From assembly GCA_002348045.1 (NCBI GenBank), contig DDYO01000081.1:1-5978 (forward strand): a DNA stretch of 5,978 nucleotides, given 5' to 3'. Below are positions 1 to 5,978 of the stretch, one piece after another (within the stretch, counting starts at the first letter, position 1; the number at the start of each line of letters is the position of its first letter). The position numbers were made by a program, and so were the translations under genes. A model generated the notes under the pieces. The model saw only the letters and a program-made list of their open reading frames with translations. It was not told where the DNA came from and made no database searches. Source of the stretch: Anaerolineales bacterium UBA2232. Its GTDB lineage: Bacteria; Chloroflexota; Anaerolineae; UBA2200.

Positions 1-1930
1 TGCCTTTTAGGCTATCACTCACACTCCCCAGGAATGCTGTGACCGACCTATTCTGATACACCGCTTGCTGTCTGCCTGCAAGTTGTATAGCATAGTTGTC
101 TCCGAGCACAAGGATCTGGCGCGTTCGTGAGTCCATGAAGTCCGCAGCGCGATGCGAGAATGTCTCCCTCCACATGACAATCCCCGCGCGCTGCTGTTGC
201 TCGCTCAGCATCTCGAGAGACCATCGGTTAGACAAGTTGAGGTATTCTCCCAAGACAGTTCCTCCGTATCGTCGGTCAGCTACGATCAGACCGTCGAAGA
301 CGCCGCCGACCAGTCGCGCTGCTGCCATCTCTGATTCCGTGTATGCCAGCGGGGTGCTGAATTGGCGTCCGTATATCGGGCTATCCGTATTAGCGATGGA
401 GTTGGTAGTCATCAAGAGCGTCACAGCGAAGACCAGCGACGCAAGGAATCCAGTCTTCAAGGGCCGCCAATTGAACAAGTTGCTTGTTGCAAGCAGGCCG
501 GAGGCCGCGAGCACGCCAAGAATGGGGTAGTAGAATGCGAACCATCGGCTTGGAAGGATGTCACGTAGGCCAAGCACTGGGAAGAAGAACTGGATTCCCA
601 TCATAGTCAGAAGCGCCGCTATCAAGCTGACCCGGATGGTTTGCTGGTCGCGCCACGACAGCCAGAGAAGCGCTCCAAGGATACCGAAGAATAGCAGCAG
701 CAGGTATCCAGATATGTCGAGTATCGGTTCCACCAAGCCGTACTGTGCGATCGAGGAGGGCGGACGGGAGACAAGAACTTCGGCCTCTGTGGTGAGTGAG
801 CGCAGAAAGCTCAGCAGGCGGTTCTCGAAGAAGGACGAGCCGCCTGGGCCTCCATAAGAGGACACGCTCCAGTGGACAAAGACTGCCATGCCGAATATGG
901 CCAGCAGCTCCGGCCGAAGGGCTCCGCCCGGTCTACCTGCCAGCGAGGAACGGGACCGGTGGTACAAAGGGGCAACGAGGAGAGCCACGAGGGTGAAGAA
1001 CATGATAAATGAAGCCACAGTGTGCGTTGCGATGAGAGTTGCCATGAACAGCAGGACAAGGAGTGCGGACCGAGCGTCCCGGGTGGGTTGAGGCTGGCAT
1101 GCCAGCAACCAGATAACGGCGATGAATGGCACAAAAGCGGTGGACATTGCGATGATACTCTGGCTGGTGTGTTGGATGTGGTAATCAGAAAGCCCGATGA
1201 GGAGCGCTGCCAGGAGTCCGGCCTTGTCCCCCGCGACTCGTTGCCCTATCAAGAACACGAAGAGGATGCTGAGCGTGGCAGGCAGCGCGCAGCCAACATA
1301 CATGGCCGTCTTGCCGTCCACCCCGGCCACAAGACTTGTGAACGCAACGTTCAGGTGCATGACGGGCATTGTGTAGTAGGCGTTGAGACTGCCGTTTTCT
1401 AGTTCACTGACCACGTGGCCGTGAGTAGCTATCTCCTCTGCTATCGCCATGTGACTCCATGAGTCTACGCCCGGGATCGTGGGGAAGACCCAGAAGGCGC
1501 TGGCTCTAACGGTGAGGGACAATAGGAGAATCATGAAGAGCACCATTGGGATGCCGCGTTTGCCGGGCATGGAGGCAGTCTGGAGGGCAACCATGGACGC
1601 GCACAATGCCGTCAGCAGGAAATATGAGGTTGGGCGGTGCAGGGGTTCAAGGGTTAGGCTGTATACGCTCAACCCGAGTGCAATCCAGTAGATGACGTGA
1701 GCAATGGTCGGTAGCCTGTCGCTGCTCGACTGAGGCTGCTTTTCAGATACCTCAATGCGCCGTCGGAATAGGAGATAGAGCACAGAAGCAAGAACTAGAA
1801 GAGGCCCCATGGTCAGAAGGTACTCGTTGGAGTAGATGTGATTGAGGCTCGTGATGGCGAGGCCAACAACCACCCCGGCGGTGGCCGCCGCCAAGTCGGG
1901 GTTGCCTCTGAGACCTTTCGGCGCTCGCAT
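1..1930 (-). CDS. Putative GT-C-fold multi-pass membrane glycosyltransferase (3' end beyond left edge)
   Basis: An uninterrupted minus-strand frame of 643 codons runs from ATG at 1930 through the left edge with no stop. An in-frame TGA lies four codons upstream, so this ATG is the first possible start; GAGGAG sits about 12 nt before it, a rather long spacing. The protein has about 12 hydrophobic segments, e.g. near residues 15-30, 38-55, 78-92, 128-148, 212-230, 237-250, 258-277, 287-320, 341-357, 406-425, 433-453, 465-483 and 493-508. After the second to fourth segments comes GVDSWSH (154-160), resembling the acidic DxxYH/DxWxH first-loop motif of GT-C enzymes such as AglB/PglB relatives, where the Asp helps bind metal and substrate. 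LPSRWFAFYYP (459-469) and a soluble tail after residue 510 (ending near AVYQNRSV, 623-630) also fit large GT-C-like proteins of polysaccharide loci. Inferred role: transfer from a polyprenyl-linked sugar outside the membrane. A Wzy-like polymerase is the main alternative. The existence of the gene is firm; its function is tentative. Probably in one transcript with the transferase gene 62 nt upstream. Confidence 0.78.
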   Translation of the reverse strand, partial: MRAPKGLRGNPDLAAATAGVVVGLAITSLNHIYSNEYLLTMGPLLVLASVLYLLFRRRIEVSEKQPQSSSDRLPTIAHVIYWIALGLSVYSLTLEPLHRPTSYFLLTALCASMVALQTASMPGKRGIPMVLFMILLLSLTVRASAFWVFPTIPGVDSWSHMAIAEEIATHGHVVSELENGSLNAYYTMPVMHLNVAFTSLVAGVDGKTAMYVGCALPATLSILFVFLIGQRVAGDKAGLLAALLIGLSDYHIQHTSQSIIAMSTAFVPFIAVIWLLACQPQPTRDARSALLVLLFMATLIATHTVASFIMFFTLVALLVAPLYHRSRSSLAGRPGGALRPELLAIFGMAVFVHWSVSSYGGPGGSSFFENRLLSFLRSLTTEAEVLVSRPPSSIAQYGLVEPILDISGYLLLLFFGILGALLWLSWRDQQTIRVSLIAALLTMMGIQFFFPVLGLRDILPSRWFAFYYPILGVLAASGLLATSNLFNWRPLKTGFLASLVFAVTLLMTTNSIANTDSPIYGRQFSTPLAYTESEMAAARLVGGVFDGLIVADRRYGGTVLGEYLNLSNRWSLEMLSEQQQRAGIVMWRETFSHRAADFMDSRTRQILVLGDNYAIQLAGRQQAVYQNRSVTAFLGSVSDSLKG

Positions 1931-1992
1931 TGCTCGGTGTCACTCCTCATGGGGCGCACACAGCGCGCGGAGAACATCACGGACGTTGCAGC
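1931..1992 (-). other. Short intergenic spacer within the minus-strand transferase pair
   Basis: These 62 nt separate the TGA of the putative GT-B transferase from the ATG of the membrane protein. Read on the minus strand they contain a GC-rich GCGCGC stretch and, near the downstream gene, GAGGAG about 12 nt before its ATG as the only plausible ribosome-binding site. There is no stem followed by a T run and no convincing promoter pair, so co-transcription of the two genes is the simplest reading. Confidence 0.5.
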
Positions 1993-3381
1993 TCAAAGGC
2001 GCAGGACCTCCGCGAGCAACGCCTGGATGTTTTGTGCATAGCCCGGTTTGATGATGTGCTCATTGAGCTTGCACACCAACTCGCGATCAATGCGGGGCGT
2101 GGTGTGCAACAAGTGAACGTACTCCGCTGGCGAATTCGCAAATAGCGTTACCTTCTTATCCACCAAGACTGCACCGTAGTAGCGTCTGGCAGCATCATCG
2201 AGGTTGACTAGTATGTTCTGCACTCCCAGCGAAGGTGCCTCCAAAGCACAGGTCGACGTTATGGTGGAGTGGAAATCTACGTACATCATCACCTCGTAGA
2301 AATCATGGGATTCGATGATGGTCACGTTCTCTGGAAGCTCCAGCCCTGACAGATAGTTGTCAATTCTCCTGGGGATGATCAGGTATAGGATGTCCACGTC
2401 CAACGCCGCTGTGGCACACACGAAGTCCAGTAGTCTCTTCTCGCTGCCCAACTGCAGTGTCACCCCCACAGTTCGCTTGTAGCGACTTAGGCGCTCACTC
2501 AACGCAGAGTCCACCTTGTGCGTAGCTTTGATGTGGTCTATGTAGAAGCTACCGACCGGATGCACGTGTGTCGGGTCCACGAAGCGTCCGTCGCGGAAAG
2601 TAGCCGTTTCTTGTTCCCCGAACACGAGGATGTGATCGGGGAAGCAACTCCTGTCCATGTCGACTGCGATGTTGTACGCAGCATGCCCTCTCCCTATTAC
2701 TCCATGCTGGACCTCGACGACCTGCATCCCAAGGTAGTGTGCAGCCTTTATCGCAGCTTCGCGTCCGTAGAAGCAGGTGAGGAAGAGCGTTCGAGGGCGG
2801 AGTCTCTGGAATAGAAGCCTGTAGATGTGGCATTCAGCCTGAAAGGTGCGGACGTGTCGCCTGTAGGGCACGCCAATGCCATAGTCCCTATGAATGCCCT
2901 CCAGCACCGCGGCATTCTCGACGGCAAGCCGTCCACGTTGGGCGGCCCCAATAGTCCACGCCGCCAGCCCCAGTCCGGCCGATGACGCGATGTTTCTTGT
3001 GTGTACCTGACGGCGTGGAAAATGACCGGGGAATGGAGCCTCAATCATGAGGGCTCTAGCGGCCCCAAGTTCGTCAATGACGGGGTCAAGAAAGCGATTG
3101 AACTGTCTTCCGTTCACGACTCTCCTGTACCCTGCCGAACTCAGACACACATAGTCATACTGTCTCAGCCAATTCGTCATGCCATAGAGAGTGGCAGGGA
3201 GAAGCCTCAAACGCCTCGACAAGGCGGACGTGTAGGACATGCGTTCTTGACGCCCGCCCACGAGCCTTCTCGTGTAGGTGGTCTGGTAGTGCATTCGTAG
3301 ATAGGGCCAGACCTGCTCTCCGTTGGCGCGTACGTCGCTTATCGGGTACTTCGTTTCTATCTCGTGCAAGATGTTGCGCAT
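1993..3381 (-). CDS. Putative GT-B-type surface-polysaccharide glycosyltransferase
   Basis: A 462-residue soluble protein with no signal peptide or membrane segment. The start is the first ATG after an in-frame TGA 27 nt upstream; only a weak GGA-type ribosome site precedes it. The N-terminus carries GEQVWPYLRMHY (21-32), a G-x-x-x-W-P-x-x-R signature that I associate with uncharacterised capsule/surface-carbohydrate transferases. The middle has VVEVQHGVIGRGHAAY (221-236), an E-x-QHG-x-I loop typical of GT-B-like transferases of the Kdo-transferase, CDP-glycerol and capsule-synthesis types, followed by FPDHILVFGE (247-256). The C-terminal half has HSTITSTCALEAPSLG (371-386), the S/T-rich loop plus Glu that usually contacts the nucleotide-sugar donor in the second Rossmann domain. 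Length fits a two-domain GT-B enzyme. It is first in a minus-strand unit, followed after 62 nt by the GT-C-like gene, and divergent from the flippase. Inferred role: adding a sugar to a lipid-linked repeat unit at the cytoplasmic membrane face. Donor and acceptor are unknown; a nonulosonate donor is possible because a LegC-like gene is nearby, but this is guilt by association. Confidence 0.72.
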   Translation of the reverse strand: MRNILHEIETKYPISDVRANGEQVWPYLRMHYQTTYTRRLVGGRQERMSYTSALSRRLRLLPATLYGMTNWLRQYDYVCLSSAGYRRVVNGRQFNRFLDPVIDELGAARALMIEAPFPGHFPRRQVHTRNIASSAGLGLAAWTIGAAQRGRLAVENAAVLEGIHRDYGIGVPYRRHVRTFQAECHIYRLLFQRLRPRTLFLTCFYGREAAIKAAHYLGMQVVEVQHGVIGRGHAAYNIAVDMDRSCFPDHILVFGEQETATFRDGRFVDPTHVHPVGSFYIDHIKATHKVDSALSERLSRYKRTVGVTLQLGSEKRLLDFVCATAALDVDILYLIIPRRIDNYLSGLELPENVTIIESHDFYEVMMYVDFHSTITSTCALEAPSLGVQNILVNLDDAARRYYGAVLVDKKVTLFANSPAEYVHLLHTTPRIDRELVCKLNEHIIKPGYAQNIQALLAEVLRL

Positions 3382-3590
3382 GAGTTGGGTTCCATCAAGG
3401 GTGGTTCAGGTATAGTTTCCTCTGGCCAGACGAGATGGCCTCCATCGCACGGCGGTATCGTGCCGCTCACATCTAGGCTCAGCGTAGGTATAGTCTAGCT
3501 TGGTTGCTGCTCGAATGATAGAGTCGCGCTGTGATAGCTAGCGCCTGTGCAAGCCGTGCAAATACCTCCGTGTTAGACTAGCGGCTACCT
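3382..3590. promoter_or_regulatory. Divergent intergenic region with candidate promoters and operator-like repeats
   Basis: This 209-bp non-coding stretch separates the minus-strand transferase unit from the plus-strand flippase, so it should contain the promoters of both. An exact 9-bp direct repeat AGGTATAGT occurs at 3408-3416 and 3486-3494. TAGACTA occurs facing outward toward each gene: on the plus strand at 3574-3580, 10 nt before the flippase ATG, and on the minus strand at 3497-3491. TAGACT is a TANNNT -10-like hexamer in both cases. A perfect 10-bp palindrome TCTGGCCAGA lies at 3421-3430, and GTGCAA is repeated at 3547-3552 and 3556-3561. No convincing -35 element stands at the usual spacing from any of these hexamers, so exact promoter positions are uncertain. 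No small open frame with a ribosome site was found here. Confidence 0.45.
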
Positions 3591-5048
3591 ATGGTTGCAC
3601 CTGCATATCGCCGGTTTGGTAGCGAACTTGCCACTACGTTCGCCGGAGTGTTGCTAGTCGACCTCGCCGCCATCTGGTTCCTGCCACTGATGACGAAGGG
3701 TCTTGGAGCGGAGGCATACGGAACCTGGGCTCAGGTGCAGGTCACTCTGAGCTTAGGCATTGGGATCGCCGGCATGGGACTTCCGTACGCGATGTCTCGG
3801 TTTCTTTCGACCGTAGTCGACCGCAACACGATGGCTGACGATTTCTGGTCTGCCTTTGTCATAGTGGGGGCTGTTGCAGTCGTTGTGGCTTTCGTGTTTC
3901 TCTCGATGTCCGAAGTGGTGGCACGCGGCCTGTTCGATGGCCAGATCAGGGTCGTGCAGATTACTGCCGCACTTCTGGTTACGTGGGCACTGGACACAGT
4001 CTGCTTGAACTTCTTGCGTGCACGCCGTGAGATTCGGGTTTACGCTGTCCTTACCGTTGCCCATAAGTACCTGTCACTGGGCGCCATCGTGGTGCTTGTT
4101 CTGAGAGGTGAGGGACTCCTGTCCGCGCTGGTGGCGTTGCTTGCTGTCCAACTGGTCCTGCTGATGTACTTGCTGGCAGTGGTCTGCAGGCGAATTGGAT
4201 TCATTCGACCACGGTTCAAGCGCACCCGGGAGTATCTCGCCTTCGGCGTTCCTACTATCCCCGGCAACATGTCCTCGTGGGTGGTGCACGCGAGCGACAG
4301 GTATGTCATCGGTTTCCTCCTTGGCATGGGTTCTGTTGGCGTATATGCCGCCGGGTTCGCCGTCGGGCATCTGTGTGTGGTCTTGGGCAGTGTAATTGGC
4401 TTTGTGTCGCCGGCTGCACTGTCGCAGTTGCACGAGGAAGGTCGAGTGGAAGAAGTCCGGACCATACTGAGCACGAGTCTGAAATACTCATTGGTTTTGG
4501 CAATTCCGTTTGTGTTTGGCGTAGTCGCGCTTGGGGAGCCGGTCTTGCGTCTCTTGTCGACAGAGGAGATTGCCAGTACTGCCCGTGTCGTAGCCGTACT
4601 CATAGCTGTCAGTACTGTCCTTCAGGTGGCCTACGTGTCGTTTGTGCAGCCGTTGGTGCTAGTGAAGAGGACGCCTGTCACTGCACGCATTTGGCTGGCC
4701 GCCGCTGTCCTCAATCTGGTCTTGAACCTGCTGCTTGTGCCTCGAATTGGCATTGTGGGGGCAGCCATCGGGACTGTAATTGCGCACATTCTGGCGCTCG
4801 TATGGATCTTTGCCCGAAGTCGGAACATCCTGAGGATTCCTGTTGATTGGGGCTTCGTCGCGAAGATTCTTGGGGCCTCGACCATCATGTGGCTTGTGAC
4901 ATCACGCATGCCAGCAATGGGACTCTGGACCACACTAGGAGCGGTTCTCACGGGGATACTAGTGTATCTGGTGGGACTGATGGGCATGAAAGCCGTGACG
5001 ACTGCAGATCTGAGAGTTCTTTGCTCGACCTTGTGGCGGCGACGGTGA
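3591..5048 (+). CDS. wzx: Wzx-type lipid-linked oligosaccharide flippase (polysaccharide biosynthesis/MOP superfamily)
   Basis: A 485-residue, very hydrophobic protein with about 14 predicted membrane helices (roughly residues 12-33, 45-66, 86-106, 121-140, 150-171, 175-198, 214-230, 238-256, 259-277, 298-318, 331-355, 365-384, 387-406, 422-466 as two), the usual length and topology of Wzx/RfbX proteins. Family-typical features are LPLMTKGLGAEAYGTW (31-46), the first-loop LG-x-x-x-YG-x-W signature, and ASDRYVIGFLLG followed by VGVYAAGF (234-256), the D-R-x-x-I-G ... G-x-Y-x-A/S motif at the start of the second bundle. Known role of the family: moving undecaprenyl-diphosphate-linked repeat units from the cytoplasmic to the outer membrane face for Wzy-dependent polymerisation. 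The ATG at 3591 follows an in-frame TAG four codons upstream and gives a normal N-terminus, but no Shine-Dalgarno sequence precedes it; a TAGACT hexamer ends 11 nt before it, so a very short leader is possible. The gene is divergent from the transferase pair and convergent with the aminotransferase. Its substrate cannot be read from the sequence. Confidence 0.93.
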   Translation: MVAPAYRRFGSELATTFAGVLLVDLAAIWFLPLMTKGLGAEAYGTWAQVQVTLSLGIGIAGMGLPYAMSRFLSTVVDRNTMADDFWSAFVIVGAVAVVVAFVFLSMSEVVARGLFDGQIRVVQITAALLVTWALDTVCLNFLRARREIRVYAVLTVAHKYLSLGAIVVLVLRGEGLLSALVALLAVQLVLLMYLLAVVCRRIGFIRPRFKRTREYLAFGVPTIPGNMSSWVVHASDRYVIGFLLGMGSVGVYAAGFAVGHLCVVLGSVIGFVSPAALSQLHEEGRVEEVRTILSTSLKYSLVLAIPFVFGVVALGEPVLRLLSTEEIASTARVVAVLIAVSTVLQVAYVSFVQPLVLVKRTPVTARIWLAAAVLNLVLNLLLVPRIGIVGAAIGTVIAHILALVWIFARSRNILRIPVDWGFVAKILGASTIMWLVTSRMPAMGLWTTLGAVLTGILVYLVGLMGMKAVTTADLRVLCSTLWRRR

Positions 5049-5068
5049 CGGCGTGCCATCGCGCCGCC

Positions 5069-5090
5069 TGTGGCGGTACTGAACGCCACA
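5069..5090. terminator. Hairpin between convergent genes, possible bidirectional terminator
   Basis: TGTGGCG (5069-5075) and CGCCACA (5084-5090) form a perfect 7-bp stem with an 8-nt loop in the 56-bp gap between the stop of the flippase and the stop of the aminotransferase. Position and GC-rich stem fit a transcription terminator serving both genes. Neither strand has a run of T after the stem (TTGAGG on the plus strand, CAGGCGG on the minus), so it is not a canonical intrinsic terminator; it may act with Rho or only protect 3' ends. Confidence 0.4.
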
Positions 5091-5104
5091 TTGAGGCTGA
5101 CGTC

Positions 5105-5978
5105 CTAGCGGACGGAGTGGCGCCGAATCGCATCGACAACCATGTTCTGAGAAGTTGCGTCAAGCCCCACGGAGGATGGCAGACTTAGGGCCGCCGTTTG
5201 CAGGCTCTCAGCAATGGGGCAGGACCGATGAGGAGCAGAATGAGCAGGGCTCAGATGCATGGGTTGCCATAATGGTCGTGTCTGGATGCCATCTTTCGCC
5301 AGTTCGCTCAGAAGGCCTCTCCGGTCTATTCCGTACTCCCCCTGGTTCACCAGGATGGTGTAGAGCCAGTAGACGCTGCGTGCCCATGGAGCCTCTGGCA
5401 TTGGGTCGATGCCTGGAACCGTTGCGAGCCCCGCGGCGTATCTCTCAGCGATGGACCGTTTGGCTTTCACGTACTCGTCGAGACGCTCTACCTGGGCGCA
5501 GCCCAGGGCGGCTTGGATGTTCGTAAGGCGGTAGTTGTAACCAACCTCACCGTGAACGTACTCCAGCGGGTCATCTTTGGCCTGCGTGCTCAAGTACCGT
5601 GCGCGCCTCGCCCAGCCCTCATTGTTCGTTACGAGCATTCCTCCACCACCGGTGGTTATCAACTTGTTGCCGTTGAAGCTGAGACACGCAAGGTCGCCGA
5701 GCGACCCTGATGTACGGCCCCTGTAGAGACTGCCAAGACTCTCGGTGGCGTCTTCGATAACGGGCAACTTGAATCGGCGTGCAACATGCATGACAGGGTC
5801 GAAGTCCACCGGGTGACCGAGTATGCTGACGGGGAGAATGGCGGACACCCGTCTTCCGGTTGACCGATTTACAATCGCGCCGTTCTCCACGTGGCAGCCG
5901 GTCTCCAGGAAGTCCGCAACCTGGCTGACGTCCATCTGCCAATAGTCAAGCTCGCAGTCGATGAAGACTGGCCACGCA
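5105..5978 (-). CDS. LegC-like PLP-dependent nucleotide-sugar aminotransferase (DegT/DnrJ/EryC1/StrS), 5' end beyond right edge
   Basis: The frame ends with TAG at 5107-5105 and stays open to the right edge, giving about 290 C-terminal residues; some 90-110 N-terminal residues are missing by comparison with the family's usual ~380-400. The Met at 5935 is internal, because the upstream sequence (PVFIDCELDYWQ before it) is itself conserved family sequence. Counting from that Met: VIEDATESLGS (59-69) holds the Asp (62) that pairs with the PLP pyridine nitrogen; SFNGNK (86-91) holds the Schiff-base Lys 91; then TTGGGGMLVT (94-103), AKDDPLEYVHGEVGYNYRLTN (119-139) and the C-terminal ALSLPSS. The NRSTGRR insert and FNGNK/TTGGGG wording match the LegC family best. 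Known for that family: amination of C4 of UDP-2-acetamido-2,6-dideoxy-hexos-4-ulose using glutamate, a step toward bacillosamine or legionaminic acid. GDP-perosamine-type or other C4 aminotransferases are alternatives. It is the last gene of its minus-strand unit. One oddity is Ser 37 in PVSILG, where relatives usually have His. Confidence 0.9.
   Translation of the reverse strand, partial: AWPVFIDCELDYWQMDVSQVADFLETGCHVENGAIVNRSTGRRVSAILPVSILGHPVDFDPVMHVARRFKLPVIEDATESLGSLYRGRTSGSLGDLACLSFNGNKLITTGGGGMLVTNNEGWARRARYLSTQAKDDPLEYVHGEVGYNYRLTNIQAALGCAQVERLDEYVKAKRSIAERYAAGLATVPGIDPMPEAPWARSVYWLYTILVNQGEYGIDRRGLLSELAKDGIQTRPLWQPMHLSPAHSAPHRSCPIAESLQTAALSLPSSVGLDATSQNMVVDAIRRHSVR

Noticed and set aside
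811..1134. Minus-strand open frame of 107 codons suggesting a separate small gene or a frameshift in the membrane protein
   Set aside because: It is in a different frame inside the membrane-protein gene, whose own frame reads without interruption from 1930 to the left edge with continuous hydrophobic segments.
96..1691. Several plus-strand open frames (e.g. 96-530, 558-857, 1022-1402, 1479-1691)
   Set aside because: They lie antisense to the long minus-strand membrane-protein frame, are rich in Arg, Ser and Pro with no recognisable domain, and overlap one another.
1931..1992. Terminator or promoter between the two minus-strand transferase genes
   Set aside because: No stem with a T run and no convincing -35/-10 pair in the 62 nt.
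4040..4603. Minus-strand open frame of 187 codons inside the flippase
   Set aside because: Composition is typical of an antisense shadow of a hydrophobic gene (many Thr, Ser, Arg, Pro), there is no ribosome site, and the sense frame is a clear Wzx protein.
4277..4846. Plus-strand open frame of 189 codons overlapping the flippase
   Set aside because: It is an out-of-frame reading rich in Cys, Arg and His with no family resemblance, lying wholly inside the Wzx gene.
5935..5935. Met at 5935 as the true start of the aminotransferase
   Set aside because: The frame continues upstream with conserved family sequence (PVFIDCELDYW), so the real start lies beyond the right edge.
1..5978. Mobile element, CRISPR array, tRNA or attachment site
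   Set aside because: No transposase or integrase frame, no regularly spaced repeats, no cloverleaf and no long terminal inverted repeats were seen.

Overview
The window is part of a bacterial-type cell-surface polysaccharide locus (O-antigen, capsule or S-layer/exopolysaccharide glycan). It is almost fully coding, with four genes in mixed orientation, two of them cut by the window edges. G+C looks moderately high (mid-to-high 50s by eye, not counted). Nothing fixes the lineage. Weak or displaced Shine-Dalgarno sequences and G/C-ending codons fit many Actinobacteria-, Chloroflexi- or deltaproteobacteria-like genomes, and an archaeal host cannot be excluded from these families alone. I see no tRNA, rRNA, CRISPR array, transposase or insertion-sequence end.

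Layout. Positions 1-1930 (minus) hold a large multi-pass membrane protein, open through the left edge, that looks like a GT-C-fold glycosyltransferase with a lumenal/periplasmic C-terminal domain. Positions 1993-3381 (minus) hold a soluble putative GT-B-type glycosyltransferase; it lies 62 nt upstream of the membrane protein and is probably co-transcribed with it. Positions 3382-3590 are a 209-bp divergent intergenic region with short repeats and palindromes and presumably promoters for both directions. Positions 3591-5048 (plus) encode a 485-residue Wzx-type flippase. Positions 5049-5104 form a short convergent gap with a hairpin. Positions 5105-5978 (minus) hold the C-terminal three-quarters of a PLP-dependent sugar aminotransferase resembling the LegC family; its N-terminus lies beyond the right edge.

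How the genes could work together (inference). The LegC-like enzyme would put the 4-amino group on a UDP-4-keto-6-deoxy-HexNAc, an intermediate for N-acetylbacillosamine or for legionaminic-acid-type nonulosonic acids. The soluble transferase would add a sugar to a lipid-linked repeat unit on the cytoplasmic face, Wzx would flip the unit, and the GT-C-like membrane protein would act on the outer face of the membrane, as a lipid-linked-sugar-dependent transferase or a polymerase-like enzyme. The family calls for Wzx and the aminotransferase are firm. The exact substrates and the roles of the two putative transferases are not determined by the sequence.
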